Assembly (NCBI RefSeq): GCF_016900655.1
Contig: NZ_JACJKH010000014.1
Coordinates: 1-64,000 of the forward strand
Direction of reading: 5' to 3'
Length of the DNA stretch: 64,000 nt
Source: Drancourtella massiliensis
GTDB lineage: Bacteria; Bacillota; Clostridia; Lachnospirales; Lachnospiraceae
Shown here: one piece after another, positions 25,288 through 34,839 of the stretch
Position numbering within the stretch: position 1 is the stretch's first letter
How the letters are laid out: every line of letters starts with the position of its first letter
Program-made: the position numbers and the translations under genes
The notes under the pieces: generated by a model
Databases searched by the model: none
Told to the model about the DNA's origin: nothing
Seen by the model: the letters and a program-made list of their open reading frames with translations, nothing else

Positions 25288-26622
25288 ATGAACAGACAGA
25301 TTTTAACAGACCTCTTGAAGAAAAAAGAGTTCAAGGCAGTCAGAAGTATTCTGGAGGTCATGAATACCGTAGACATTGCAGCTCTTCTTGCCGAGCTGGA
25401 AGATAAGGAAATGATTCTGGCGTTCCGCCTGATTGAAAAAGCAAAAGCGGCGGAAGTATTTGCGGAGATGAGCAGCTCCATGCAGACTTATCTGGTGGAA
25501 ATGTTTACGGAAAAAGAGCTGAAAGACTTGATTGACGAGCTTTACATGGACGACACGGTCGATCTGCTGGAGGAGCTGCCGGCCAATCTGGTGACGCGGA
25601 TCCTGGAGCAGGTCGATAAAGAAAGACGTGCGCAGATCAATACGATTCTGAATTATCCGGAGGACAGTGCGGGCAGCATCATGACGACGGAGTATGTGGA
25701 TCTGCGCCGGACGACGACGGTCAAAGAGGCCATGGACCATATCAAAAAGACCGGGATTCACAAGGAAACGATTTATACCTGTTATGTGCTGGAAAACAGA
25801 AGGCTTGTCGGGATTGTTTCAGCCAAGGATCTGATGACAATGGACGATGACATGACGATGGAAGAACTGATGGAGACAGAGATTATTTCCGTCACAACCC
25901 ACACCGACCAGGAGGAAGCAGTGCATCTGCTTTCCAAATACGACCTTCTGGCACTTCCGGTTCTGGACCAGCAGGGGTATATGGTTGGAATCGTGACGGT
26001 TGATGACGCAATGGATGTCCTCGTCGATGAGACGACAGAAGATATGGAAATCATGAATGCATTAAGCCCGAGTGAACAGCCATATTTTGAAACAGGCGTG
26101 ATCAAACACGCAAGAAACCGGATCGGATGGCTTCTGGTGCTGATGCTTTCCGCGACGCTGACACAGACGATCATCGCGCACTATCAGGAAGCATTTACTG
26201 CCGTTCCGCTTCTCGTTTCCTTCATCCCGATGCTGACGGACACCGGCGGAAACTGCGGCTCCCAGAGCTCGACGCTGATTATCCGCGGTATTGCCCTTGA
26301 CGAGATTCATTTTAAAGATATTTTCAAGGTGATTTTCAAAGAGTTCCGGGTGGCCATTCTTGTGGGAGCGGCTCTTGCGGTAGTCAACGGAATTTATATG
26401 GTGATCCGTTACCATGATCCGATGCTGGCACTTCTTGTATCGATCTCACTTGTTGCGACAATTCTGATCGCGAAGCTGATCGGATGTGTGCTTCCGCTTG
26501 TCGCAAAGAAGCTGCGCCTGGATCCGGCCATCATGGCGGCGCCGCTGATCACAACGATCGTGGACGTCTGCTCTATCATGGTATACTTTCAGGTGGCAAC
26601 ACACCTGTTACATCTTGTTTAG
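25288..26622 (+). CDS. mgtE: MgtE magnesium transporter
   Basis: A 444-residue protein with the MgtE N domain (about 1-125), two CBS domains (about 130-250) and a five-helix membrane domain from about 280, including the pore segment TDTGGNCGSQSS near 320. The cytosolic domains gate the channel in response to intracellular Mg2+. ATG 25288 follows AGTAGGGA. Expression is governed by the M-box upstream. Confidence 0.95.
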   Translation: MNRQILTDLLKKKEFKAVRSILEVMNTVDIAALLAELEDKEMILAFRLIEKAKAAEVFAEMSSSMQTYLVEMFTEKELKDLIDELYMDDTVDLLEELPANLVTRILEQVDKERRAQINTILNYPEDSAGSIMTTEYVDLRRTTTVKEAMDHIKKTGIHKETIYTCYVLENRRLVGIVSAKDLMTMDDDMTMEELMETEIISVTTHTDQEEAVHLLSKYDLLALPVLDQQGYMVGIVTVDDAMDVLVDETTEDMEIMNALSPSEQPYFETGVIKHARNRIGWLLVLMLSATLTQTIIAHYQEAFTAVPLLVSFIPMLTDTGGNCGSQSSTLIIRGIALDEIHFKDIFKVIFKEFRVAILVGAALAVVNGIYMVIRYHDPMLALLVSISLVATILIAKLIGCVLPLVAKKLRLDPAIMAAPLITTIVDVCSIMVYFQVATHLLHLV

Positions 26623-26640
26623 AAAAAAGCATAAAGAATA

Positions 26641-26684
26641 AAAAAACAGGAAGAGTTCCGGCCTGGAAACTCTTCCTGTTTTTT
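26641..26684. terminator. Bidirectional terminator between mgtE and the RHH gene
   Basis: AAAAAACAGGAAGAGTT pairs with AACTCTTCCTGTTTTTT around TCCGGCCTGGA. Confidence 0.9.
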
Positions 26685-26877
26685 ACTCTTTATTCAGTTT
26701 CTTTTTCCGGTATTTCACACACTCGGTCAAAAGATATTCGATCTGCCCGTTCATGGAACGGAAATCATCTTCTGCCCATTGGGCGATTTCGTTATAAAGG
26801 CTCTGGGAGAGCCTTAAAGGGACCTGTTTTTTGGCTTTTCCCTTTTCAGTCGTATTTTTCTCCAAAATGTGTCCCAC
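26683..26877 (-). CDS. Small Arc/ribbon-helix-helix DNA-binding protein
   Basis: A 64-residue basic protein with the ribbon-helix-helix pattern VPLRLSQSLYNEIAQWAEDD followed by SMNGQIEYLLTECV. Such proteins bind DNA as dimers. It uses GTG at 26877 (TTG at 26865 is possible) and lies 12 bp after the SPFH gene, so it is cotranscribed. SPFH plus Arc-like pairs recur in Firmicutes; their joint role is not established to my knowledge. Confidence 0.7.
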   Translation of the reverse strand: MGHILEKNTTEKGKAKKQVPLRLSQSLYNEIAQWAEDDFRSMNGQIEYLLTECVKYRKKKLNKE

Positions 26878-26889
26878 CTTTTCCTGATT

Positions 26890-27879
26890 TTAATAGATGG
26901 TACCGCTGTTTACGATCGGCTGCGCGTCCTTGTTGCCGCACAGTACGACAAGAAGATTGCTGACCATGGCGGCTTTGCGTTCTTCGTCAAGCTCTACAAT
27001 ATCATTTTCATTCAGCTTATCCAGAGCCATCTGCACCATGCCGACTGCACCTTCCACGATCTTCTGGCGTGCGTCAATGATGGCTGCGGCCTGCTGCCTC
27101 TGAAGCATGGCGGACGCGATCTCCGGTGCGTAAGCCAGATGGGTGATACGCACGTCAATGATCTGGATACCGGCATCTTTTACCTTTTCCTGAAGCTCCA
27201 GCTGCATGATATCCGCAATCTCCTGGCTGCTGCCGCGCAGAGACTTTTCGTCACCCTTTTCGCTTGTGTCGTAAGGATACATGCGGGCCGTATTCCGGAT
27301 GATGGCATCGCACTGGATGGAGAGGTAGTTTTTATAATTCTCCACGTTGATGACAGCCTGCGTCGGATTTACAACCTTCCAGATGACAATGGCGCCGATC
27401 TCCACCGGATTTCCCAGTTCGTCATTGACTTTCTGCTTTGCATTGTCGAGAGTCATTGTCTTAAGAGAAATCTTTTTCGCGGCAGGCGTTACGGAAGTAC
27501 GTCCGCCGGCTGAAACGGTAAAACCGGCTTTGTTTCCTGTCGGGTTGATTGCCGAGCAGAAAGGGTTTACCCAGTAGTAGCCGGACTTTTTGATCGTGCC
27601 GTAGTATTTACCAAAGAGTGCAAATACAAGGGCTTCGTTCGGATTGAGAATCTTCAGTCCGCAGTACAAAATGATGGCAACAACGAAAAGGATGATGCCA
27701 AGCGTCACGAGAACACCGCAAAGTCCGCCGGATACCCGGTCCATGCTGTAAAAAACGGGTCCTGCGATAAAAAGAGCGGTACCTGCTATCAGTACTACGG
27801 TACTGACAAACAACATGAGAAAACCGTTCAATGCGTGAATAATCCGTTCCTCCTGGATCAGGGATTCTTTTGCCTCCAT
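26890..27879 (-). CDS. SPFH/Band 7-domain membrane protein
   Basis: A 329-residue protein with two N-terminal membrane segments (about residues 18-40 and 50-72) and an SPFH domain from about 85 to 270, including [20 protein letters not shown], then an Ala/Gln-rich coiled coil ([20 protein letters not shown]). SPFH proteins form large cytoplasmic-face or membrane cages. ATG 27879 follows GGAGGAAGAGTT. Promoter at 27932-27960 is divergent from the next gene's. Confidence 0.85.
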   Translation of the reverse strand: MEAKESLIQEERIIHALNGFLMLFVSTVVLIAGTALFIAGPVFYSMDRVSGGLCGVLVTLGIILFVVAIILYCGLKILNPNEALVFALFGKYYGTIKKSGYYWVNPFCSAINPTGNKAGFTVSAGGRTSVTPAAKKISLKTMTLDNAKQKVNDELGNPVEIGAIVIWKVVNPTQAVINVENYKNYLSIQCDAIIRNTARMYPYDTSEKGDEKSLRGSSQEIADIMQLELQEKVKDAGIQIIDVRITHLAYAPEIASAMLQRQQAAAIIDARQKIVEGAVGMVQMALDKLNENDIVELDEERKAAMVSNLLVVLCGNKDAQPIVNSGTIY

Positions 27880-27931
27880 AACTCTTCCTCCTTCATTCAA
27901 ACATGAGTTAAAGTGATATTATTTTGATATC

Positions 27932-27960
27932 ATAATAGATCTTAAAACAGGTCTTGTCAA
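27932..27960 (-). promoter_or_regulatory. Sigma-A promoter of the SPFH operon
   Basis: Minus-strand TTGACA (27960-27955), 17-bp spacer, TATTAT (27937-27932). Confidence 0.75.
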
Positions 27961-27972
27961 GGGAAATCCGAA

Positions 27973-28001
27973 TTGAAAATGAGAAAAAACAGAAGTATAA
28001 T
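27973..28001 (+). promoter_or_regulatory. Sigma-A promoter of the DUF2007-like gene
   Basis: TTGAAA (27973-27978), 17-bp spacer, TATAAT (27996-28001). Confidence 0.75.
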
Positions 28002-28058
28002 AAAGATAGAAATCTTTGATCAGAAAATCCGCTGGTGTAAAGGAAAAGAGGTGTTCGT

Positions 28059-28442
28059 ATGAGAGCAGTAAGAAGGGAAAAAGTGGAGGCTATGAGTCCG
28101 GTCTGCATTTATACGGCAGGCGACAGAATCGAGGCCGAGATGCTTTTGGAGGCACTTCAGAGAAACGGCATTCAGGGATTCCGCGAGGCCAGAGGGGCCG
28201 GAGGAGTTATGGATGTGTATACGGGGAATTCGATCTTCGGAGAGAAGATCTATGTAGATGGACGGGATACGGAGCAGGCAGGAGTAATTATCGAATCGAT
28301 TCTTGCGGAATCTGAGATAGATGTGGAGCCGGAAGATGAAATTTCAGATCAGGAGGTCAAAAATCCTAGATGGCTTCAGGTCAGTGTAGGGATTCTTCTG
28401 ATTCTTTTGACTGCGGGAATTCTTGTAAGCATCATTCTGTAG
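28059..28442 (+). CDS. DUF2007-like protein with C-terminal membrane anchor
   Basis: A 127-residue protein. Residues 12-85 resemble DUF2007 putative signal-transducing domains (VCIYTAGDRIEAEMLLEALQ, then IYVDGRDTEQAGVIIESIL). An acidic linker leads to one C-terminal helix (WLQVSVGILLILLTAGILVS), so it is a tail-anchored cytoplasmic protein. Function unknown. Monocistronic between a strong promoter and a terminator. Confidence 0.65.
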   Translation: MRAVRREKVEAMSPVCIYTAGDRIEAEMLLEALQRNGIQGFREARGAGGVMDVYTGNSIFGEKIYVDGRDTEQAGVIIESILAESEIDVEPEDEISDQEVKNPRWLQVSVGILLILLTAGILVSIIL

Positions 28443-28453
28443 ACATCAAAGGG

Positions 28454-28512
28454 AAGGCGGTATCGTTTCCGGCCGGATTTTGTCGAGCGTTCGGAAGGGA
28501 TACCGCTTTTTT
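28454..28512 (+). terminator. Terminator after the DUF2007-like gene
   Basis: AAGGCGGTATC pairs with GGATACCGCTT, then a T-run. Confidence 0.75.
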
Positions 28513-28590
28513 AATGCGGCGCTTTGTGATAAACTGTACAGTAGAAATAGATAACTGACGACAAATACGCCTGAGAACAGGAGGAAAAAC

Positions 28591-30243
28591 ATGAGATTTA
28601 ATACACAAAAATACAGACAGCTGGAATTGTTTATTAAGACAGAACCTGGGAAGACAGGCAGACTTCATATGATTTCCGGAAGCGCGCGCAAGATGTTCCG
28701 GATTGACCAGTACAGAAAGTGGATGCGGATCGCTGTCAACCAGGGAACAACCTATGAGATGACGCCCGAGGACTGCGAGATTTCCTACGCGTATTTAAGC
28801 GGATGTGAAAATATCATGGAGCGGGGAATCTGCCTGATCCAGGACGGCAGATTTTACGGTAAAAGCCAGTGGGCAGGATGGTACGATACGCCGGTGCGAA
28901 ATCAGTTTCATCTCTCACCACTGAAGGGATGGATGAATGATCCGAACGGCTTTTGCTTTTATCACGGATACTATCATCTGTTTTACCAGTTTCATCCATT
29001 CTCGGAAGAGTGGGACAATATGTACTGGGGACATGCAGTCAGCCAGGATCTGATTCACTGGGTACACCTCCCGGTGTGCATGGAGCCGCAGCAGGAGATT
29101 CTGAATCATCCGGAACTTGTGGGAGGAGCGTTTTCGGGGACTGCGCTGATTGATGATGAGCAGAAAATGAGGCTGTTCTTTACAAGACATATCGGAAAGC
29201 GGAAAGAACCGCAGAATATGAGGGAATACCAGGTCATGACGGAAAGCTGGGACGGAATTTCGTGGGAACGGGAGAGCCGGATTATCGATGGACCGGAAGA
29301 TGAGGAAATCCAGGATTTCCGGGATCCGAAAGTATTTTTTGAAGATGGCGAATACAAGATGATCATCGGCACACGGACAAAGGAACACCCGGCGGTTGCG
29401 CTTTATAAGTCCTACAATCTTGTGCAGTGGACGTACTGTCAGGAGATCTTCGAGGAAAAGCAGGAGGAAGGATGTTTTCCTCTGGAATGCCCGGATCTTT
29501 ACAAACTGGACAATCAGTGGGTGCTGACAGCCGGATACTGCGGCAATGTGGACGAGCACGGAAGGAAAAACGGGACCTATTACCATATCGGAGAATGGTA
29601 TCAGGATCAGTTCCATGCGGAGACGAAGGGACTATATGATTTCGGCGCGGATTTTTATGCCGTGCAGACACTTGAAACCGAGATCGGGAGAGTTGCCATC
29701 GGCTGGATCAGCGATGTTGCAAAGGAACATGTCAAATCAGTAAATGGAGCCTGCGGAAGCATGAGTATTCCGAGGGTGCTCCATGTCAAGGATGGAAGGC
29801 TGTACCAGAATCCGGTTCAGGGAATTTATCAGCTGATCCGTTACCCGGTCTATGAAGGATGTGACGAGAATGTGGAACTTTCCGGAATCGAAGGGAACAC
29901 CTACTATGTCAGACTGGAACTGGAACATTCGGCGGATTTCCGCATGACGCTTTATAAATGGAAGGACCGCAAGCTCTATCTGGAGCAGAAAGACGGACAG
30001 TGCCGTTTCCGGACTGTCGGGGAAGGAGCGAAAAATATTCTCTATCCTGCGGACATTGATCAGGTGACAGTGGTGGAAGTTTTTGTGGACCGGAATGTCT
30101 GCGAGGTATTTTTAAATGAAGGGCAGGCGGCAGGAGCGAAGAAGTTTTATCAGCAGTCCGAGATGGGGAACTTTGAGTTCCACGTACAGGAAAAGGGTGC
30201 GGTGAAATCCCTGCTTGTAGAAAAGATGGAAGGAATATGGTAA
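28591..30243 (+). CDS. GH32 family beta-fructosidase
   Basis: A 550-residue intracellular glycosidase (sucrose-6-phosphate hydrolase/levanase type). The nucleophile motif NDPNG is near residue 114, FRDPK near 243 and the acid/base ECPD near 299. About 105 residues precede the catalytic five-bladed propeller, an unusually long N-terminal extension, and a C-terminal beta-sandwich follows. A plausible promoter is TTGTGA/TAGATA at 28524-28553. No fructose transporter is adjacent. A HAD gene follows seven bases later. Confidence 0.88.
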   Translation: MRFNTQKYRQLELFIKTEPGKTGRLHMISGSARKMFRIDQYRKWMRIAVNQGTTYEMTPEDCEISYAYLSGCENIMERGICLIQDGRFYGKSQWAGWYDTPVRNQFHLSPLKGWMNDPNGFCFYHGYYHLFYQFHPFSEEWDNMYWGHAVSQDLIHWVHLPVCMEPQQEILNHPELVGGAFSGTALIDDEQKMRLFFTRHIGKRKEPQNMREYQVMTESWDGISWERESRIIDGPEDEEIQDFRDPKVFFEDGEYKMIIGTRTKEHPAVALYKSYNLVQWTYCQEIFEEKQEEGCFPLECPDLYKLDNQWVLTAGYCGNVDEHGRKNGTYYHIGEWYQDQFHAETKGLYDFGADFYAVQTLETEIGRVAIGWISDVAKEHVKSVNGACGSMSIPRVLHVKDGRLYQNPVQGIYQLIRYPVYEGCDENVELSGIEGNTYYVRLELEHSADFRMTLYKWKDRKLYLEQKDGQCRFRTVGEGAKNILYPADIDQVTVVEVFVDRNVCEVFLNEGQAAGAKKFYQQSEMGNFEFHVQEKGAVKSLLVEKMEGIW

Positions 30244-30249
30244 GAGAAG

Positions 30250-30918
30250 ATGAGAATAAAAGCAGTACTCTTTGATATGGACGGTGTTCTGATTGATACG
30301 GAAAAATACCTGACCCGGTTCTGGAGACAGGCGGCAGAAGAAGCCGGGCTTTTGCTGACAGAAGAGGATTCTTATCAGTTCCGCAGTTTTGCCAGCAGGT
30401 ACGCTGCCCCATGGTTCGCAAAGACGTATGGTGAGCAGTACGATTATTGGGCTATCCGGGAGCGGAGAAAAGAGCTGATGAGCGAGCATCTGAGAGCAAA
30501 TGGAATCGAGAAGAAGGGCGGTGTGGACGAAGTGCTCTGCGGGCTTCGGGAAGCCGGATATCAGACTGCCGTTGTGACGGCAACGGACGAAGAGCGGACG
30601 AGAAGCTATTTAAGTGAAATTGGAATTCTGGATCTGTTTGACGACATCGTCTGTGCTACTATGGTAGAGCGCGGCAAGCCGTTTCCGGATGTGTATGAAT
30701 ATGCATGCAGGAAGATCGGAAGAAAACCGGAAGAATGTGCGGCGGTGGAGGATTCGCCAAACGGCGTTCGTGCGGCATCCGGCGCCGGCTGCTGTGTCAT
30801 TATGGTGCCGGATCTGACACAGCCGGATGAGGAGCTTTTTTCGCTCATTGACCGGAAGGCAGACACACTTTGTGACATTCCGCAGATTATCCTGGAATGG
30901 AACAAAGAGGAAGAGTAA
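30250..30918 (+). CDS. HAD phosphatase, beta-phosphoglucomutase-like subgroup
   Basis: A 222-residue HAD hydrolase with [11 protein letters not shown] (residues 8-18), motif [10 protein letters not shown] near 117, the Lys-bearing [11 protein letters not shown] and [12 protein letters not shown]. Members dephosphorylate or isomerise hexose phosphates. It follows GH32 by seven bases and is likely in that operon, consistent with sugar-phosphate handling. Confidence 0.85.
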   Translation: MRIKAVLFDMDGVLIDTEKYLTRFWRQAAEEAGLLLTEEDSYQFRSFASRYAAPWFAKTYGEQYDYWAIRERRKELMSEHLRANGIEKKGGVDEVLCGLREAGYQTAVVTATDEERTRSYLSEIGILDLFDDIVCATMVERGKPFPDVYEYACRKIGRKPEECAAVEDSPNGVRAASGAGCCVIMVPDLTQPDEELFSLIDRKADTLCDIPQIILEWNKEEE

Positions 30919-30941
30919 AGTCAGAAACTGGAGGAATACAG

Positions 30942-31976
30942 ATGGGAACATTTCGGATTATCAAAGGAGATATTACAAAATGCAGAGCGGATGCCATCGT
31001 CAATGCGGCGAATCCATCGCTGCTTGGAGGAGGCGGAGTGGACGGCGCCATCCACCGGGCAGCGGGACCGGACCTTCTGGAAGAGTGCCGTACTCTCAAT
31101 GGATGCAGGCCCGGTGAAGCGAAGATCACAAAAGGCTACCGCCTTCCGGCGGACTATGTCATTCACACACCGGGGCCGGTATACCGTGGCGGAAACTGTG
31201 GAGAGGAACAGATTCTGGCCTCCTGTTACCGGAACAGTTTAAAGCTTGCAGCCTGCTATGAACGGAATACTGTAGCCTTCCCGTCCATCAGTACCGGAAT
31301 CTACGGATACCCGGTTTCCCTTGCGGCAAAGACGGCTGTCAGGGAGATTCTTACATTTCTTCATACCCAGAGCACGGTCCGGGAAGTGGTGATGGTATGC
31401 TTTGATGAAGAAACAAAGAAGGCCTACGAAGAGGCATATCAGGAAATCGGACAGGCCGAATTTGTGATCCGGAAAGCCAAAGAAACGGATCTTGCGGATA
31501 TTCAGAAACTGATGGAAACAACCGTTGCTCATATGGAGAATCCGGACTGGTTTTACGAAGACGGGAAAGAATTTCTGGAAGTGTGTGTAAAGGAAGAAGA
31601 GAACGCCGGATTTGCAGTCATTGCAAGGACTAAGCAGGAGGGAATTCCTGCAGGATGTTTTCTTGTGGAGATCCCGGGGGATGTCCCGTACAACCTTGGC
31701 AATGATCTGGGATTTTCAAAAGAACAGCTGCTTTTGTCGGCGCATATGGATACGGCAGCTGTGGATCCTCTTTACCGCGGGCATCATCTGCAGGACAGGA
31801 TGATGGAAGTCTGCGAAGAGGAAATGAAGAAACGGGGCATGCGTTATCTGCTGGCGACCGTTCATCCGGACAACCCGTACAGCCTTTCCAATGTGCAGAA
31901 GCGGGGTTACGGAATCCGGGCGACGAAAGAAAAATACGGCAGATCGCTTCGCCATATTCTTTGTAAGGAAATATAA
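30942..31976 (+). CDS. Macro domain fused to a GNAT acetyltransferase
   Basis: A 344-residue protein. Residues 1-170 form a macro domain of the YmdB/MacroD type ([42 protein letters not shown]), which binds ADP-ribose and can deacetylate O-acetyl-ADP-ribose. From about residue 180 ([18 protein letters not shown]) to the end is a GNAT domain, with [15 protein letters not shown] as the acetyl-CoA loop. The start ATG 30942 follows GGAGGAATACAG. The fusion joins an acetyl-ADP-ribose-type module with an acetyl-CoA-using one; its substrate is unknown. Confidence 0.85.
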   Translation: MGTFRIIKGDITKCRADAIVNAANPSLLGGGGVDGAIHRAAGPDLLEECRTLNGCRPGEAKITKGYRLPADYVIHTPGPVYRGGNCGEEQILASCYRNSLKLAACYERNTVAFPSISTGIYGYPVSLAAKTAVREILTFLHTQSTVREVVMVCFDEETKKAYEEAYQEIGQAEFVIRKAKETDLADIQKLMETTVAHMENPDWFYEDGKEFLEVCVKEEENAGFAVIARTKQEGIPAGCFLVEIPGDVPYNLGNDLGFSKEQLLLSAHMDTAAVDPLYRGHHLQDRMMEVCEEEMKKRGMRYLLATVHPDNPYSLSNVQKRGYGIRATKEKYGRSLRHILCKEI

Positions 31977-32010
31977 GCCATGGGACAGACAGCTCCCATG
32001 GCTTTATTTT
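31976..32010. terminator. Terminator between macro-GNAT and LysR genes
   Basis: AGCCATGGGA...TCCCATGGCT followed by TTATTTT. Confidence 0.8.
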
Positions 32011-32900
32011 CATGAGAGGAAATCCTCTTTCACACTCCTTTTTGCGATAGAGATAAATTTTTTCAAGGGTGGGTTATCCACTCCTTTTTTATAGAAAATT
32101 CCGTAGGATAAAGGATCCGTGCCGGCGAGAGGAATGTAGCACAGCTGTTCATCCGGGAATCGGGACTGCGGAAGGATGCAGTATCCATATCCGGTACGGA
32201 CCAGTGTCAGAGCTGCCTGATAATTATCACAGAAGTAAACCGATTCGGGCGGCAGATAACCGGTGATGCGGTTCTGATATTCCAAGGCGCCGGCAGGAAG
32301 CGCATAGGAGTTGCAGAAAACAAGGCGTTCTGAAAGAAGATCCTGTTCGTAAACTTCCTTTTTTCCGGCATAGGCATGACCGCGCGGAAATACGCAGCAA
32401 AGCGGGATATGGAGCAGTTCATCGTAAACGACGTTTCCTTTTAAAGGGATGTCGCTTTGGAATCCGATCAGAAGATCAAGCTCTCCCTGATAAAACAGAT
32501 TCAGAAGCGAGCGGTGTGAGATGATTCTCAGAAACGGATGAAACGCAGGCATCTCCTTTAAGCAGGAATCGAGAATGCCGTTTAGAAAATCAAGGTGGGC
32601 CTCGCTTCCACACCCGATGGAGACCACCTGCATGGCAGCAGCGGTGTGGTGCTGAATTTTGGCGGTAGCGTATTTCAGTCGTTCTATGATCTGCTTTGCA
32701 TCGTCAAGAAAGCTGATTCCGGCAGGGGTGAGGCGGACAGTCCTTGTGGTCCGGTGCAGCAGTTTGGTATCCAGTTCCTCTTCCAGAGCATGAATCTGGC
32801 GGGAGACTGCGGACTGGGTAATATTGAGAGATTCAGCGGCTCTTGCAAAGTTCAGGTTTTCCGCCACCTGGACAAATGTTTTCAGCTGTTGTGTATTCAT
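32010..32900 (-). CDS. LysR-family transcriptional regulator
   Basis: A 296-residue LysR regulator: N-terminal winged helix (FARAAESLNITQSAVSRQIH, residues 18-37) and a periplasmic-binding-like effector domain from about 90. It is transcribed away from the ABC exporter at 33078, the usual layout for a LysR target, with a 177-bp shared control region holding T/A-rich inverted repeats. Confidence 0.88.
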   Translation of the reverse strand: MNTQQLKTFVQVAENLNFARAAESLNITQSAVSRQIHALEEELDTKLLHRTTRTVRLTPAGISFLDDAKQIIERLKYATAKIQHHTAAAMQVVSIGCGSEAHLDFLNGILDSCLKEMPAFHPFLRIISHRSLLNLFYQGELDLLIGFQSDIPLKGNVVYDELLHIPLCCVFPRGHAYAGKKEVYEQDLLSERLVFCNSYALPAGALEYQNRITGYLPPESVYFCDNYQAALTLVRTGYGYCILPQSRFPDEQLCYIPLAGTDPLSYGIFYKKGVDNPPLKKFISIAKRSVKEDFLS

Positions 32901-33077
32901 GGTTCCGTTCCTTTCTATTATTGCGTTTGTAGCATTAATGATACCATTTTTTCATTTTTCATTCAAGGAAATTTGTGATTTAATAAATAGGAGACAGTTC
33001 GGAAGCTGACAAAAAGCATCCGGTACTGGAAAAATTAAAAATAAGGTAAAAGAGTAAATGGACAGGAGGTTTTTACA

Positions 33078-34817
33078 GTGAGAAAAGTATTACAACAGCT
33101 GGGAAAGTATAAACGGGATACCTTTCTGTGTATTGGACTGACCGCTCTCGAAGTAATTATGGAAATACTCATGCCCTTTGTTACGGCCATTATTATTGAC
33201 AGAGGACTGGAGCAGTCGAATCTTTCCGTCGTATATCGTTATGGTGCCCTGATGATTGTCATGGCATTTCTGAGCCTGATCTTTGGAGCGATGGCAGGAA
33301 AAAATGCTGCAAGCGCCGCATCCGGTCTGTCCGCAAATCTGCGGGAGGCAATCTATGCCAATATTCAGACCTTTTCCTTTTCCAATATTGACAAATTCAG
33401 TGTGCCTGGACTTGTTACACGTATGACAACGGATATTACCAACGTGCAGAATGCCTACATGATGGTGATCCGCGTGGCAGTCCGGGCACCGTTAAACCTG
33501 ATTTTCAGTTTTACCATGTGTATGATTATTAACCGGAGACTCAGCGGCATGTTCCTGATTGCGGTTGTGTTCCTTGTGGTTGTAATTGGATCGATCATGG
33601 TCATCACTCTGAAAATTTTCCGTCAGGTTTTCCGCCGGTATGATGATTTGAACGCGAGTGTACAGGAGAATGTCACTGCAATCCGTGTGGTAAAAGCATT
33701 TGTACGTGAAGACTATGAAAATAAAAAATTTGCAAAAGCATCCAGGATTCTCTACGATCTATCCGTTAAGGCAGAAGGACTTCTGGCATTCAATAACCCG
33801 GCCATGATGGTTGCGGTTTACTTCTGCATTATTTCCGTCTCCTGGTTCGGCGCGCAGTTTATTGTGGAAGGATCACTGACAACAGGAGATCTGACCAGCC
33901 TGTTCAGTTATATCATGTCGCTTCTGATGAGCCTGATGATGCTGTCCATGGTAGTGGTTATGATCAGTATGTCCATGGCAAGTATCCGCCGTATCAGTGA
34001 AGTGCTCGATGAAAAGCCGGACCTGACAGATCCGGAGAATCCGGTGATGAAAGTTGAGGACGGCCGGATTGATTTTAACCATGTGAACTTTTCCTATAAA
34101 CATGGAAGCGGTAAAAATGCTCTTTCTGATATTGATCTTCACATTAAAAGCGGTGAGACAGTTGGTGTAATCGGAGGAACCGGTTCCGGGAAAAGCAGCC
34201 TTGTCAATCTGATCTGCCGGCTCTATGACGTGGATGAAGGCTCTGTCTGTGTAGGCGGCGTGGATGTCCGAAAATATGATACCGAAGTGCTTCGGAATCA
34301 GGTTTCCGTTGTGCTTCAGAAAAATACCCTGTTCTCGGGAACGATTCTGGATAACCTAAGATGGGGAAATCCGGATGCCACAGAGGAAGAGTGTATTGAG
34401 GCATGCAAAGCAGCGTGCGCGGATGAATTTATTGACCGGATGCCGGGAGGATATGAAACCCGGATCGAGCGGGGAGGAGCCAACGTTTCCGGAGGACAGA
34501 AGCAGCGTCTGTGTATTGCGCGTGCACTTTTGAAAAAACCGAAAGTACTGATCCTTGATGATTCTACCAGCGCGGTAGATACGGCGACCGATGCAAACAT
34601 CCGGGCAGCCTTTGCAAAGAAGATTCCGGGAACAACAAAGATTATTATTGCACAGCGTGTTTCCAGTGTGGAGTCCGCAGACAGGATTCTTGTTCTGGAT
34701 GAAGGAAAGATCGATGCGTTCGATACACATGAAAACCTGCTGAAACACAATGCAATTTATCAGGAAATTTACAACTCGCAGCTGGAAGGCAGCGGCGACT
34801 TTGACCAGCCGGCATAA
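33078..34817 (+). CDS. ABC exporter half-transporter, degenerate ATP site
   Basis: A 579-residue type IV exporter subunit with six helices and an ATPase domain: GGTGSGKSS near residue 373, signature VSGGQKQR and Walker B LILDDSTSAVD. Asp replaces the catalytic Glu, as in the degenerate half of heterodimeric exporters. It starts with GTG at 33078 after GGAGGT. The partner gene follows 22 bp later. Confidence 0.9.
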   Translation: MRKVLQQLGKYKRDTFLCIGLTALEVIMEILMPFVTAIIIDRGLEQSNLSVVYRYGALMIVMAFLSLIFGAMAGKNAASAASGLSANLREAIYANIQTFSFSNIDKFSVPGLVTRMTTDITNVQNAYMMVIRVAVRAPLNLIFSFTMCMIINRRLSGMFLIAVVFLVVVIGSIMVITLKIFRQVFRRYDDLNASVQENVTAIRVVKAFVREDYENKKFAKASRILYDLSVKAEGLLAFNNPAMMVAVYFCIISVSWFGAQFIVEGSLTTGDLTSLFSYIMSLLMSLMMLSMVVVMISMSMASIRRISEVLDEKPDLTDPENPVMKVEDGRIDFNHVNFSYKHGSGKNALSDIDLHIKSGETVGVIGGTGSGKSSLVNLICRLYDVDEGSVCVGGVDVRKYDTEVLRNQVSVVLQKNTLFSGTILDNLRWGNPDATEEECIEACKAACADEFIDRMPGGYETRIERGGANVSGGQKQRLCIARALLKKPKVLILDDSTSAVDTATDANIRAAFAKKIPGTTKIIIAQRVSSVESADRILVLDEGKIDAFDTHENLLKHNAIYQEIYNSQLEGSGDFDQPA

Positions 34818-34839
34818 TCAGAAAGGAGGAAACAGTGTT

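Noticed and set aside
28591-28600. Fructose uptake operon around GH32
   Set aside because: No transporter or fructokinase adjoins the gene, so an operon-level claim is not supported.
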